The notes: generated from the sequence alone by a model not told the origin. A DNA stretch of 24,399 nt from HGM04593 sp045647745 (GCA_045647745.1 JAZRMQ010000042.1:1-24399), one strand, 5' to 3'; counted from the first letter of the stretch, positions 14,990 to 24,235 are shown. A program made the numbers and translations.

Positions 14990-16513
14990 ATGTCGCAAAA
15001 AATAGGGCGTATTGCTCAAGTTATAGGTGCTGTCATTGATGTTTGCTTTGAGGTCAATGAGAGCGAGGGAAAAGTGTTCCTTCCCGCAATATACGAGGCT
15101 CTGAAAGTGGAGGCTCCCGATGGTCGTGATTTGATACTTGAGGTGCAGCAGCATATAGGTGACGACACGGTGCGCACTGTTGCTATGGACAGAACATCGG
15201 GGCTTTCGCGTGGTATGAGGGTGGTGGCCTTGGGGCAACCGATAACTATGCCTGTCGGTGCACAGATTAAGGGCCGTATGATGAATGTGACCGGTGATTC
15301 AATTGATGGCCTTGGGGCACTCAATAACGATGGGGCTTATCCAATACACCGCGAGGCTCCAAAGTTTGAGGAGCTTTCAACGGTGCAGGAGGTGCTTTAT
15401 ACGGGAATAAAGGTCATAGACCTGCTGGAGCCATATTGCAAGGGTGGTAAAATTGGTCTTTTCGGTGGTGCCGGCGTGGGAAAGACTGTGCTGATAATGG
15501 AGCTTATAAACAATATTGCCAAGGGGTATAATGGTTACTCTGTCTTTGCCGGTGTGGGTGAGAGAACACGTGAGGGCAACGACTTGTTGCGCGAGATGAT
15601 TGGCTCTAATGTCATACGCTATGGCGATGACTTCAGGAAAGAGATGGAGAGTGGTGGTTGGGATTTGTCGAAAGTGGATTTATCCGAGGTGGCAAAATCG
15701 CAAGCAACTCTGGTCTATGGTCAGATGAATGAACCTCCCGGTGCACGTGCGGCTGTGGCTCTCTCGGGGCTCACTGTTGCAGAGTCGTTCCGCGATGCGG
15801 GCGCTGCCGAGGGCAAACGCAATGATATTCTCTTTTTCATTGATAATATTTTCCGTTTCACACAAGCCGGTTCCGAGGTGTCGGCTCTGCTTGGGCGTAT
15901 GCCGGGGTCGGTTGGTTATCAGCCTACTTTGGCTAGTGAGATGGGCGCGATGCAGGAGCGTATTGCATCTACTATACACGGCTCTATTACTTCGATACAG
16001 GCTGTGTATGTGCCAGCCGACGACCTTACCGACCCTGCTCCTGCAACAACATTTACCCATCTTGACGCAACAACGGTGCTCAGCCGTAAGATTGCCGAGC
16101 TTGGAATTTATCCGGCTGTTGACCCGCTCGACTCTACATCGCGCATATTGGATGCGAGCATTGTGGGCAAAGAGCATTATGATACGGCGCAGAGGGTGAA
16201 ACAGATTTTGCAACGCAACAAAGAGTTACAGGATATTATATCGATATTAGGTATGGAGGAGTTGTCCGACGAGGATCGCCTGACGGTAAATCGTGCACGA
16301 CGTGTGCAACGTTTCCTCTCGCAGCCTTTTACTGTGGCCGAGCAGTTTACGGGAGTGAAAGGTGTGATGGTGCCGATAGAGGAGACTATTCGTGGGTTCA
16401 ATATGATTCTTAATGGTGAGCTTGATTATTTGCCCGAACAGGCTTTCCTGAATGTGGGAACCATTGACGAGGCTATTGAAAAGGGTAGGCTGCTTCTTGA
16501 CCAATTAAAGTGA
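14990..16513 (+). CDS. atpD: ATP synthase F1 subunit beta
   Basis: Catalytic subunit of F1 (507 residues), which makes ATP from ADP and phosphate in the alpha3beta3 hexamer. The P-loop is GGAGVGKT (159-166), catalytic Glu191 lies in GERTREG, the Walker B strand is DILFFIDN, and the coupling-loop equivalent of DELSEED is MEELSDED near 420. It is about 45 residues longer than the E. coli subunit, as expected in Bacteroidetes. It opens a nine-gene operon in the Bacteroidetes order, with beta and epsilon first. ATG 14990 follows a T-rich leader and has no clear Shine-Dalgarno. Confidence 0.98.
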   Translation: MSQKIGRIAQVIGAVIDVCFEVNESEGKVFLPAIYEALKVEAPDGRDLILEVQQHIGDDTVRTVAMDRTSGLSRGMRVVALGQPITMPVGAQIKGRMMNVTGDSIDGLGALNNDGAYPIHREAPKFEELSTVQEVLYTGIKVIDLLEPYCKGGKIGLFGGAGVGKTVLIMELINNIAKGYNGYSVFAGVGERTREGNDLLREMIGSNVIRYGDDFRKEMESGGWDLSKVDLSEVAKSQATLVYGQMNEPPGARAAVALSGLTVAESFRDAGAAEGKRNDILFFIDNIFRFTQAGSEVSALLGRMPGSVGYQPTLASEMGAMQERIASTIHGSITSIQAVYVPADDLTDPAPATTFTHLDATTVLSRKIAELGIYPAVDPLDSTSRILDASIVGKEHYDTAQRVKQILQRNKELQDIISILGMEELSDEDRLTVNRARRVQRFLSQPFTVAEQFTGVKGVMVPIEETIRGFNMILNGELDYLPEQAFLNVGTIDEAIEKGRLLLDQLK

Positions 16514-16517
16514 TACA

Positions 16518-16769
16518 ATGAGTTCCGAACTGCTTGAATTGGAGATTGTGTCGCCCGAAAAGATGCTTTTCAAAGGGCGTGTGGAGCGGGTGCAGGTTCC
16601 GGGCTCTCTTGCTCCTTTTGTGATATTGTATAATCACGCGCCGCTGGTGTCGACTTTGTCGCTCGGGTATATAAAATGGAAAACTGGCGATAGTGAACAG
16701 ACGGTGCCGGTGAAAAGTGGCTTTGTCGAGGTTAAAAGTAATAAAGTGACCATTTGTGTTGAGCAATAG
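16518..16769 (+). CDS. atpC: ATP synthase F1 subunit epsilon, short form
   Basis: Central-stalk subunit (83 residues) linking gamma to the c-ring. Only the N-terminal beta-sandwich is present (ELEIVSPEKMLFKGRVERVQVPG ... FVILYNHAPLVSTL ... SGFVEVKSNKVTICVE, shown in parts). The C-terminal two-helix hairpin that inhibits the enzyme in E. coli and Bacillus is absent. The gene ends cleanly, so this is the short form of the phylum rather than a truncation. It starts 4 bp after atpD. Confidence 0.95.
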   Translation: MSSELLELEIVSPEKMLFKGRVERVQVPGSLAPFVILYNHAPLVSTLSLGYIKWKTGDSEQTVPVKSGFVEVKSNKVTICVEQ

Positions 16770-16840
16770 AGTTGATGCGCTAATGTTTTTTAGCGAATGA
16801 ATGACTTTTATTCAGTTGGTGTAACGCAGTTTTTAGCAAA

Positions 16841-17224
16841 ATGAACAAAAGAAAAACAATACTTATTTTGGTGGCTCTGTTGCTGTTGCTGACAGCTGCG
16901 GGCGAGCTGTTGTTGTGGGGAGTTTTCAGCGAATATACGGGCAAGGCACACCTTGCTGTGCCGGTGTTCTTCTTGCTGCTTTATGCTGTGCCGCTTGCAG
17001 TTGTTGCACAGCCGGCAGAAACAAAGCAGTTTATCAAACAGTTGATGGTTTTTAAATCACTCAAAATGTTTCTCTCAATTGGGGCTTTGCTTGCCTTCTG
17101 TCTGCTTTTGAGAGAACAGGCGACGGCTGTGCTGGTGAATTTTCTCGTGTACAGCCTTGTGATGATTGTGGTTGAAAATATATATGTGCTTGGTGTAAAG
17201 AAAAAGTTGACGAAAAACGCGTGA
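16841..17224 (+). CDS. AtpI-like four-helix membrane protein
   Basis: This 127-residue protein has four predicted membrane helices (about 6-27, 37-57, 70-88, 93-115). It sits between the F1 beta/epsilon pair and the Fo a subunit, the place of AtpI/UncI-type proteins that help c-ring assembly. Similarity to textbook AtpI is not obvious at the residue level, so the name is by position and topology. Its TGA overlaps the atpB start (TGATG), giving translational coupling. The 71-bp gap before it is the longest between any two genes inside the operon. Confidence 0.65.
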   Translation: MNKRKTILILVALLLLLTAAGELLLWGVFSEYTGKAHLAVPVFFLLLYAVPLAVVAQPAETKQFIKQLMVFKSLKMFLSIGALLAFCLLLREQATAVLVNFLVYSLVMIVVENIYVLGVKKKLTKNA

Positions 17225-18294
17225 TGAGGTTGTTGAGATATATAGTATTCTTGTTGCTGTTGCTGCCTTGCGGAACAGCCGTTGCTGCCGGTTCTTCCCT
17301 CTCAGGGGAGGAGAAGGCTGTTGATGTCAAGAAGATTATTTTCGACCACGTAAAAGACTCTTATGAGTGGCACATAACAACTGTTGGCGACAAGCACGTG
17401 ACAATTCCTTTGCCTGTTATCCTTTACTCTACACGCACGGGGTGGGAGGTGTTTTTCTCGTCGGTGTTCCATCATACGGCAGAGTATAAAGGTTTTAAAA
17501 TTTCTCAAAGTGGGAACTTTGAGGGAAAGATTGTGGAGCTTGATGCCGAGGGTAACGAACAGCGTCCGTTGCTTGATATTTCACTGACAAAGACCGTGGT
17601 GTCGGTTTTTATAATCTCCTTTCTGTTGATATTGATTGTTGTCGGCACAGCGCGATGGTACAAAAAGCACAAGCCCGAGGATGAGGCTCCGCGTGGCTTT
17701 GTGGGGATAATGGAGATGGTTATTGATATGGTTGTGGAAAGTGTTATAAAACCCAATGTGGGCAGTTGTTACAAAAGGTTCGTGCCTTTCTTGCTCACTG
17801 TGTTCTTTATGATATTTCTTACAAACCTGATGGGATTGTTGCCAATATTCCCCGGCGGAGCAAATGTTACGGGTAATATCTCGGTGGCTTTGGCACTTGC
17901 GTTGTGCACCTTTGTGGCTGTGAATATTTTTGGAAACAGAGAGTATTACAAGGAGGTTTTTTGGCCCGATGTTCCGGTGTGGCTTAAAGCTCCGTTGCCT
18001 TTGATGCCTATAATTGAGCTGGTTGGAGTGGTGGTGAAGCCTTTTGCGCTCACAATACGACTCTTTGCCAATATTCTTGCCGGGCACACAGCGTTGCTTG
18101 CCTTTGTCTCAATTATTTTTGTTACAATGGCGGTGAATAGTTACATTGGTGGTACAATGACAATAGTGTCGGTGTTCTTCACTATTTTTATGAATGTGCT
18201 TGAGCTGTTGGTTGCTTTTATACAGGCTTTTGTGTTTACAATGCTTTCGTCGGTGTTCATAGGACTTTCTCAGCCCGAGCACCGGAAACATTGA
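17224..18294 (+). CDS. atpB: ATP synthase Fo subunit a
   Basis: Proton-channel subunit of the membrane rotor-stator. I choose ATG 17224 (356 residues); a GTG three bases upstream is also in frame but sits inside the preceding stop context. The essential Arg lies in ALTIRLFANILAGH (Arg279 from this start), facing the c-ring carboxylate. Relative to E. coli it carries an N-terminal extension of about 100 residues that starts with a signal-peptide-like helix ending GTAVAAG and is followed by a probably periplasmic segment, as in other Bacteroidetes. Membrane helices begin at about residue 123. It is translationally coupled to the AtpI-like gene. Confidence 0.96.
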   Translation: MRLLRYIVFLLLLLPCGTAVAAGSSLSGEEKAVDVKKIIFDHVKDSYEWHITTVGDKHVTIPLPVILYSTRTGWEVFFSSVFHHTAEYKGFKISQSGNFEGKIVELDAEGNEQRPLLDISLTKTVVSVFIISFLLILIVVGTARWYKKHKPEDEAPRGFVGIMEMVIDMVVESVIKPNVGSCYKRFVPFLLTVFFMIFLTNLMGLLPIFPGGANVTGNISVALALALCTFVAVNIFGNREYYKEVFWPDVPVWLKAPLPLMPIIELVGVVVKPFALTIRLFANILAGHTALLAFVSIIFVTMAVNSYIGGTMTIVSVFFTIFMNVLELLVAFIQAFVFTMLSSVFIGLSQPEHRKH

Positions 18295-18329
18295 AAAAGA
18301 TTTTATTAACTTCTTAAATATTTAATTTT

Positions 18330-18584
18330 ATGCTTACTACAATTTTTCTCGAGGCTATTGCCGGTGCGACATTGGCTAATTTAGGTGCTGCATTTGCGGC
18401 TGCTGTGGCTGTTTTTGGTGCGGCGATGGGTATTAGTCGCATTGGATGTACAGCGCTTGAATCGATAGCGCGTCAGCCTGAGGCTGCCGGCGATATCAGG
18501 TCGAGTATGATTCTTGCTGCAGCGCTCATTGAGGGTGTTGCTATGTTTGCCATCGTGGTCTGCTTCCTTGTACTTTTCGTATAA
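18330..18584 (+). CDS. atpE: ATP synthase Fo subunit c
   Basis: Rotor-ring subunit, 84 residues with two helices joined by the conserved ARQPEA loop. The ion-binding carboxylate is Glu68 in ALIEGVAMFA. Glu is followed by Gly rather than Ser/Thr, and the helix-1 position occupied by Gln in sodium-binding rings is Ile, so it should be proton-coupled. Arg37 in helix 1 takes the place of a basic residue I associate with the phylum. The leader is very A/T-rich (ttaacttcttaaatatttaa), a likely unstructured site for the high translation this multicopy subunit needs. Confidence 0.97.
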   Translation: MLTTIFLEAIAGATLANLGAAFAAAVAVFGAAMGISRIGCTALESIARQPEAAGDIRSSMILAAALIEGVAMFAIVVCFLVLFV

Positions 18585-18602
18585 CGATAAATCTATTCTA
18601 TA

Positions 18603-19118
18603 ATGTCGTTATTATTGCCCGATGCAGGTCTGCTGTTCTGGATGCTTTTGGCATTCGGAGTGGTTTTTGCTGTGTTATATAAATATGGCTTTCCAATCAT
18701 CACATCAATGGTTGAGGCTCGTAAAAAGTATATCGACGATGCGCTGAAAGGGGCAAAAGAGGCCAATGCAAAGATTGCAAATATCGAGAATGAGTGCAAT
18801 GGGCTCATTGAGGAGGCTCGCAAAAAACAGGTCGAGATATTGCGTGAGGCTACAGCTGCAAGGGACTTGATAATGAAAGAGGCGCGCGAAAAGGCTGACG
18901 CTGAGACTGAAAAGATGATAGCTGATGCCAAAAAAGAGATTGAACAACAAAAAGATGAGGCTCTGAGCGCATTGCGCGACGAGGCTGCCAAGATTGCAAT
19001 ATCGGTGGCAGAGAGTGTGTTGCGCAAGGAACTCTCCGACAAGGCAAGCCAGCAGGCTTATATAGAAAAACTTGTCGATGAGACAAAGAACGAACTTAAT
19101 TCAGCCGACGATAAATGA
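18603..19118 (+). CDS. atpF: ATP synthase Fo subunit b
   Basis: Peripheral-stalk subunit, 171 residues: one N-terminal membrane helix (about 8-26, LLFWMLLAFGVVFAVLY), then a long charged coiled coil (about 36-150) rich in Ala, Glu and Lys. A single b gene is present, so the stalk is a homodimer. The stop overlaps the atpH start by 4 bp (ATGA), giving coupled translation. Confidence 0.95.
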   Translation: MSLLLPDAGLLFWMLLAFGVVFAVLYKYGFPIITSMVEARKKYIDDALKGAKEANAKIANIENECNGLIEEARKKQVEILREATAARDLIMKEAREKADAETEKMIADAKKEIEQQKDEALSALRDEAAKIAISVAESVLRKELSDKASQQAYIEKLVDETKNELNSADDK

Positions 19119-19663
19119 ATACGGGAATAGTGTCAATGCGTTATGCCAAGGCTCTGTTTGCCTATGCCAAGGAGCAGGGAGCCGAGGATGCAATATATAA
19201 GAATATGTTGCAGCTAATGGGCGCATTGCAGCAGGTAAAGGAACTCAATGATGTGCTAAATGCTCCGTCACTCTCGAAAGAGGAACGAGTGACGTTGCTC
19301 TGTACTGCGGTTGATGCTCCATCTCCTGTGTACCGGAATTTTATTCAGCTGGTGGTTGATGAGGAGCGTGAGCCTTTACTTGTTTTTATATCTCACTGCT
19401 ATCTCTCACTCTATCGCAAAGCAAAAAATATTCTTGCCGTGAAATTTACTACGGCACAACCGGTAGATGAGGCTCTTTGCGATAAAGTGTCTGCTGTTGC
19501 CGCTGCTGAAGGTGCTATTGTAGAAATGCAGAATGTTGTCGATACTGATATAATAGGCGGCTTTATCTTTGAAACAGAGACGCATCGTCTTGATGCAAGC
19601 GTCAAAAGGCAACTACGTGATATTGAAACAGTGTTAGTTAAACAAAACAGAAAACTTGTCTGA
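19115..19663 (+). CDS. atpH: ATP synthase F1 subunit delta
   Basis: Stalk-cap subunit (182 residues) linking alpha to b. The N-terminal helical domain starts with MRYAKALFAYAKE, and the C-terminal signature DTDIIGGFIFETETHRLDASVKRQL is typical of the delta/OSCP family. It overlaps atpF by 4 bp and atpA by 1 bp. Confidence 0.95.
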   Translation: MNTGIVSMRYAKALFAYAKEQGAEDAIYKNMLQLMGALQQVKELNDVLNAPSLSKEERVTLLCTAVDAPSPVYRNFIQLVVDEEREPLLVFISHCYLSLYRKAKNILAVKFTTAQPVDEALCDKVSAVAAAEGAIVEMQNVVDTDIIGGFIFETETHRLDASVKRQLRDIETVLVKQNRKLV

Positions 19664-21240
19664 TGAATATAAAACCAAGTGAGGTGTCGAGTGTGCTACT
19701 CGAACAGCTGAAAGGCTTGAAAAGCAAGATGAAATATGAAGAGGTGGGCACTGTTCTTCAAGTGAGTGATGGTGTTGTGCGTATATACGGCCTCTATAAT
19801 GCCGGAGCCGAAGAACTGCTTGAGTTTGACAATGGTGTAAAGGCTATTGTGATGAATCTTGAGGAGGATAATGTGGGAGCAGTGCTCTTGGGGTCTACCG
19901 ACAAGATAAAAGAGGGTATGACAGTGCGTCGCACCGGTCGCATTGCCTCTATTGATGTGTGCGATGCTATGCTTGGGCGTGTTATTACTCCGCTTGGTGA
20001 GCCTCTTGATGGGAAAGGCGATATTGTGGGCGAAAAGTGTGAAATGCCACTCGATCGCAAAGCACCGGGTGTGATATTCCGTCAACCGGTGACCGAGCCT
20101 TTGCAGACAGGACTAAAGTCTATTGACTCAATGATACCCATCGGGCGTGGTCAGCGTGAGCTTATCATCGGTGACCGACAGACTGGAAAAACTGCCATTG
20201 CCATTGATACTATCCTGAACCAACGTGCTGCCTACGAGGCCGGTGAACCGGTATATTGTATATATGTGGCTATTGGTCAAAAGGGCTCAACAGTTGCCTC
20301 TATTGTTAACACATTGCGCAATTATGGTGCAATGGATTATACTATTGTTGTTGCTGCAACAGCAGCAGACACTGCTGCACTGCAGTATTATGCTCCAATG
20401 GCTGGTGCTGCGATTGGTGAATATTTTCGCGATACAGGCCGTCACGCATTAGTGGTTTATGACGACCTCTCAAAGCAGGCGGTGGCATACCGCGAGGTGT
20501 CACTTATTTTGCGCCGTCCGTCGGGGCGCGAGGCCTATCCGGGCGACGTATTCTATCTTCACTCACGTCTGCTTGAACGTGCTGCTAGAATAGTAAACCA
20601 ACAGGAGGTGGCCGAGAAGATGAACGACCTTCCTCCAAGCCTTGCCGGCAAGGTGAAGGGCGGCGGCTCACTGACAGCACTTCCCATAATTGAGACACAG
20701 GCTGGCGACGTCTCGGCATATATTCCCACAAATGTAATTTCAATTACCGATGGTCAGATATATCTTGAGAGTGACCTCTTCAATCGTGGCTTCCGCCCGG
20801 CGGTGAATGTGGGTATCTCTGTTTCTCGTGTGGGAGGTAATGCGCAGATAAAATCAATGAAGAGTGTTGCCGGAACGTTGAAGATTGACCAAGCGCAATA
20901 CCGCGAGCTTGAGGCTTTTGCAAAGTTCGGAACAGATGTTGATGCTGTTACAATGATGGTTATTGAGCGTGGCCGTCGCACCAACGCGCTGCTTGTCCAG
21001 CCACAATATTGTCCAATGCCCGTAGGTGAGCAGGTGGCATTGCTGTATTGCGGAACAAAAAACCTTTTGCAGGGTATTACGGTTGACAAGGTGCCTGAGT
21101 TTGAGCAACTTTTCCTCGATATTATGCGTTCACGTTATAAAGAGAGTGTCCTTGATGTACTTTCTGCCGGTCAGCTCTCTGCCGAGGCAGAAAAGATTAT
21201 AACAGATGTTGCTACCGATGTGGTTGCATCGTTAAAGTGA
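19663..21240 (+). CDS. atpA: ATP synthase F1 subunit alpha
   Basis: Non-catalytic nucleotide-binding subunit (525 residues) of the F1 hexamer. The P-loop is GDRQTGKT (170-177), and the arginine finger that completes the beta catalytic site is Arg389 in SVSRVGG. Full length with all three domains: N-terminal beta barrel, nucleotide-binding core and C-terminal helices. Its ATG overlaps the atpH stop (TGATG). Confidence 0.98.
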   Translation: MNIKPSEVSSVLLEQLKGLKSKMKYEEVGTVLQVSDGVVRIYGLYNAGAEELLEFDNGVKAIVMNLEEDNVGAVLLGSTDKIKEGMTVRRTGRIASIDVCDAMLGRVITPLGEPLDGKGDIVGEKCEMPLDRKAPGVIFRQPVTEPLQTGLKSIDSMIPIGRGQRELIIGDRQTGKTAIAIDTILNQRAAYEAGEPVYCIYVAIGQKGSTVASIVNTLRNYGAMDYTIVVAATAADTAALQYYAPMAGAAIGEYFRDTGRHALVVYDDLSKQAVAYREVSLILRRPSGREAYPGDVFYLHSRLLERAARIVNQQEVAEKMNDLPPSLAGKVKGGGSLTALPIIETQAGDVSAYIPTNVISITDGQIYLESDLFNRGFRPAVNVGISVSRVGGNAQIKSMKSVAGTLKIDQAQYRELEAFAKFGTDVDAVTMMVIERGRRTNALLVQPQYCPMPVGEQVALLYCGTKNLLQGITVDKVPEFEQLFLDIMRSRYKESVLDVLSAGQLSAEAEKIITDVATDVVASLK

Positions 21241-21246
21241 TAAGTG

Positions 21247-22110
21247 ATGAACTTAAGGGAGGTAAGGGATAGAATTGCATCGGTAAAGAGTACGCAGAAG
21301 ATAACTTCGGCAATGAAGCTCGTCTCTGCGGCAAAACTCCGTCGTGCGCAGATGGCTATTGAGGCAATGTCGCATTATAGCAATAAACTCAATGAACTGC
21401 TTGCCTCATTTCTTTATGCAACAAAAGAACTTACCACTGAACTTGCCGTTAATCGTGAGTGCAGAAAAGTTGTTATAATAGCTGTCGCTTCCGACACCGG
21501 GCTGTGTGGAACATTTAATGCCAATGTAATAAATCGGTTGCGTGGTGTGCTCAATGGCTACAAGGCTTCAAATACAGAAGTTGAGGTTTATACAATAGGA
21601 AAAAAGATGTATGATGCTGTTTGCAAGCTCGGTTATACTCCCAAAGAGGAGTTGATGCCTCAGTCAGCATCGCCACAATATAATGAGGTTGTGAGTGTTG
21701 CGCGTGATTTGATGGCGCGTTTCACGGCCGGTGATATTGACAGGGTTGAGATTGTCTACTCTCATTTTAAATCGGCAGCAAAGCAGGAGCCGCAGCGCGA
21801 TGTTCTTTTGCCTGTTGATTTAAAGAGTTGTGCAATGGATGCAACGCCGGTTGTTGATTACATAGTGGAACCGGGGCGTGAGGAGTTGCTTTCTGCGCTT
21901 ATACCAAAGGCTGTCGAGGTGCAGCTGTTTACCGCATTGCTTGATGCTGTTGCTGCCGAGCACGCAGCGCGTGTGATGGCAATGCAGGTGGCTACGGACA
22001 ATGCCAGCGATTTAATTTCGGAACTCACTCTCGAATATAATAAAGGTCGTCAACAAGCAATCACAAATGAACTGCTTGATATAATGTCGGGTAGTGGAGC
22101 CGAAAGGTAA
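21247..22110 (+). CDS. atpG: ATP synthase F1 subunit gamma
   Basis: Rotating central shaft, 287 residues from ATG 21247; a GTG just before is in frame but less likely. The N-terminal helix RIASVKSTQKITSAMKLVSA and the C-terminal helix LISELTLEYNKGRQQAITNE carry the family signatures that form the antiparallel coiled coil. Last gene of the operon; no clear hairpin terminator follows. Confidence 0.96.
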   Translation: MNLREVRDRIASVKSTQKITSAMKLVSAAKLRRAQMAIEAMSHYSNKLNELLASFLYATKELTTELAVNRECRKVVIIAVASDTGLCGTFNANVINRLRGVLNGYKASNTEVEVYTIGKKMYDAVCKLGYTPKEELMPQSASPQYNEVVSVARDLMARFTAGDIDRVEIVYSHFKSAAKQEPQRDVLLPVDLKSCAMDATPVVDYIVEPGREELLSALIPKAVEVQLFTALLDAVAAEHAARVMAMQVATDNASDLISELTLEYNKGRQQAITNELLDIMSGSGAER

Positions 22111-22219
22111 TTAGTTTTCTTGATATAAGGATAAAAATACGTACAAAACATTGCTCAACAAAAAAATACAAAAGCATAACTTTAATTGAGTGAACTGCTA
22201 TAAAATCCTGTGTTTTTTG

Positions 22220-22227
22220 TAATTTTG
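22220..22227 (+). promoter_or_regulatory. Likely -7 box for the BspA-like gene
   Basis: TAATTTTG matches TAnnTTTG perfectly within the 265-bp A/T-rich gap after atpG (22111-22375). The -33 element is unclear. The 5' leader would be about 140 nt and ends in an A-rich stretch before ATG 22376. Confidence 0.5.
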
Positions 22228-22375
22228 CAACAAATCGTATTTCTCTTTGAAAGAGATATGCGAATTTTTAGAATAATATTTTCAAAAAATAAGAAACAAT
22301 AGTTTCCCTAAAGCCAATAAACTGCTGTGAAATAATTTTGAAAAATTTCGAATCCCCCCAAAACAAAATAAATTT

Positions 22376-24235
22376 ATGAAATATTTAAAACATCTATTCA
22401 CTATGTTGCTGTTGCTGTGCACAACAGCAGTAGCAGCCCACGATTTTAAGGTTGGCGGTATTTATTACAATATCATCGATACTGCAAACAAAACAGTTGA
22501 GGTTACTTACAGGGGAGCATTTACTTGGGAGTATTCCAACGAGTACACCGGCAGTGTTGTAATCCCCGAGAGTGTTACTAATAGTGGAGTAACTTACCGT
22601 GTTACAAGCATTGGAATTTCTGCGTTCGAAGATTGCACCGGGCTTACAAGCGTTGAAATTCCTAACAGCGTAACAAGCATTGGAGAGGATGCGTTCTGGG
22701 GTTGCACCGGGCTTACAGCCGTACATATTAGTGACCTTGCCACTTGGTGTGGTTTTGATTTTGCTAGTGCCGGTGCCAATCCATTGTACTATGCAAAGAA
22801 TTTGTATTTGAATGGGGAAAAACTAACAGAAATTACTATCCCTGATGGAATTGTAGAGATAAAGAATTATACATTCTATAATTGCAACAACCTTACCAGT
22901 GTTGTAATCCCTAATAGCGTCACAAGCATTGGAGATTATACGTTCTATGGTTGCTCCGGGCTTACAAGCATTGAAATCCCTAACAGCGTTACAAGCATTG
23001 GTGATTATGCGTTCCGTGATTGCACCGGGCTTACCAGTGTTGTAATCCCTAATAGCGTTACAAGTATTGGAAATCAAGCGTTCGTATATTGCTCCGGGCT
23101 TACCAGCATTGAAATTCCTAACAGCGTAACAAGCATTGGAAGTTCTGCGTTCTATGGTTGCTCCGGGCTTACCAGCATTGAAATTCCTAACAGCGTAACA
23201 AGCATTGGTTATCAAGCGTTCTATGGTTGCACCGGGCTTACAAGCATTACAATCCCTAACAGCGTTACAAGCATTGATTCTTTTGCGTTCTATGAATGCT
23301 CCGGGCTTACAAGCGTTGTAATCCCTAACAGCGTAACAAGCATTGGTGGTTATGCGTTCGATTGTTGCTTCGGGCTAAAAGCCGTACATATTAGTGACCT
23401 TGCCGCTTGGTGTGGTATTGATTTTGGCGGTGCCAGTGCCAATCCATTGTACTATGCAAAGAATTTGTATTTGAATGGGAAAAAACTAACAGAACTTATT
23501 ATCCCTGATGGAATTGTAGAGATAAAGGATTACACACTCTATTATTGCTCCGGGCTTACCAGTGTTGTAATCCCTAACAGCGTAACAAGCATTGGAAATT
23601 CTGCGTTCTATAAATGCACCGGGCTTACCAGTGTTGTAATCCCTAACAGCGTAACAAGCATTGGAAATTCTGCGTTCTATAATTGCACCGGGTTAACAAG
23701 CGTTGAAATCCCTAACAGCGTTACAAGCATTGGAAGTTCTGCGTTCTATGGTACAGCTTGGTATGGTAATCAACCCGATGGTCTTATATATGTCGGTAAA
23801 GTTCTGTATAAATACAAAGGCGGAATGCCCGAAAATACCTCAATTACTATAGAAGAAGGAACCTTGGGTATTGGAGATGATGCGTTCTCTTATTGCACCA
23901 GGCTTACTGGCATTGAAATTCCTAACAGCGTCACAAGCATTGGAAGTTCTGCGTTTCGTGATTGCACCGGGCTTACAAGCATTGAAATCCCTAACAGCGT
24001 AATAAGCATTGGAGATGATGCGTTCTCTTATTGCACCGGGCTTACCAGTGTTGAAATAGGTAACAGCGTAATAAGCATTGGAGATGATGCGTTCTATGGT
24101 TGCACCGGGCTTACCAGTGTTGAAATAGGTAACAGCGTTACAAGCATTGGTGATTATGCGTTCCGTGATTGTACCAGGCTTACCAGCATTGTAATCCCTA
24201 ACAGCGTCACAAGCATTGGAAAAGTCGGATCGTAG
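22376..24235 (+). CDS. Secreted BspA-like leucine-rich repeat protein, 3' end artificially cut
   Basis: A signal peptide (MLLLLCTTAVAA, cut about residue 21-22) leads into a short beta domain (VGGIYYNIIDTANKTVEVTY), then about 19 repeats of the BspA/LRR_5 family with a 23-residue period, consensus FxxCtGLTSVxIPNSVTSIGx. Longer units with AVHISDLAxWCG...NPLYYAKNLYLNG occur twice, 663 bp apart. Members act at the bacterial surface in adhesion or host-protein binding. The last codons (VGS and TAG) lie in sequencing adapter beginning at 24222, so the real protein continues and its C-terminal sorting signal is not visible. The DNA repeats are near-identical, so repeat number may also be misassembled. 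Confidence 0.88.
   Translation: MKYLKHLFTMLLLLCTTAVAAHDFKVGGIYYNIIDTANKTVEVTYRGAFTWEYSNEYTGSVVIPESVTNSGVTYRVTSIGISAFEDCTGLTSVEIPNSVTSIGEDAFWGCTGLTAVHISDLATWCGFDFASAGANPLYYAKNLYLNGEKLTEITIPDGIVEIKNYTFYNCNNLTSVVIPNSVTSIGDYTFYGCSGLTSIEIPNSVTSIGDYAFRDCTGLTSVVIPNSVTSIGNQAFVYCSGLTSIEIPNSVTSIGSSAFYGCSGLTSIEIPNSVTSIGYQAFYGCTGLTSITIPNSVTSIDSFAFYECSGLTSVVIPNSVTSIGGYAFDCCFGLKAVHISDLAAWCGIDFGGASANPLYYAKNLYLNGKKLTELIIPDGIVEIKDYTLYYCSGLTSVVIPNSVTSIGNSAFYKCTGLTSVVIPNSVTSIGNSAFYNCTGLTSVEIPNSVTSIGSSAFYGTAWYGNQPDGLIYVGKVLYKYKGGMPENTSITIEEGTLGIGDDAFSYCTRLTGIEIPNSVTSIGSSAFRDCTGLTSIEIPNSVISIGDDAFSYCTGLTSVEIGNSVISIGDDAFYGCTGLTSVEIGNSVTSIGDYAFRDCTRLTSIVIPNSVTSIGKVGS
22618..24221 (+). repeat. 69-bp coding tandem repeats with a 663-bp higher-order duplication
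   Basis: Units of 69 bp (23 codons) built on gcgttctatggttgcaccgg and cctaacagcgtnacaagcat run almost without interruption. The block containing gccgtacatattagtgacct recurs at 22718 and 23381, 663 bp (221 codons) apart, showing that several units were duplicated together. Unit-to-unit differences are shuffled mosaics, as recombination or gene conversion would produce. Confidence 0.9.

Noticed and set aside
22618..24221. Regular 69-bp periodicity as a CRISPR array
   Set aside because: Units are contiguous, in frame and code for BspA repeats; there are no unique spacers or cas genes.
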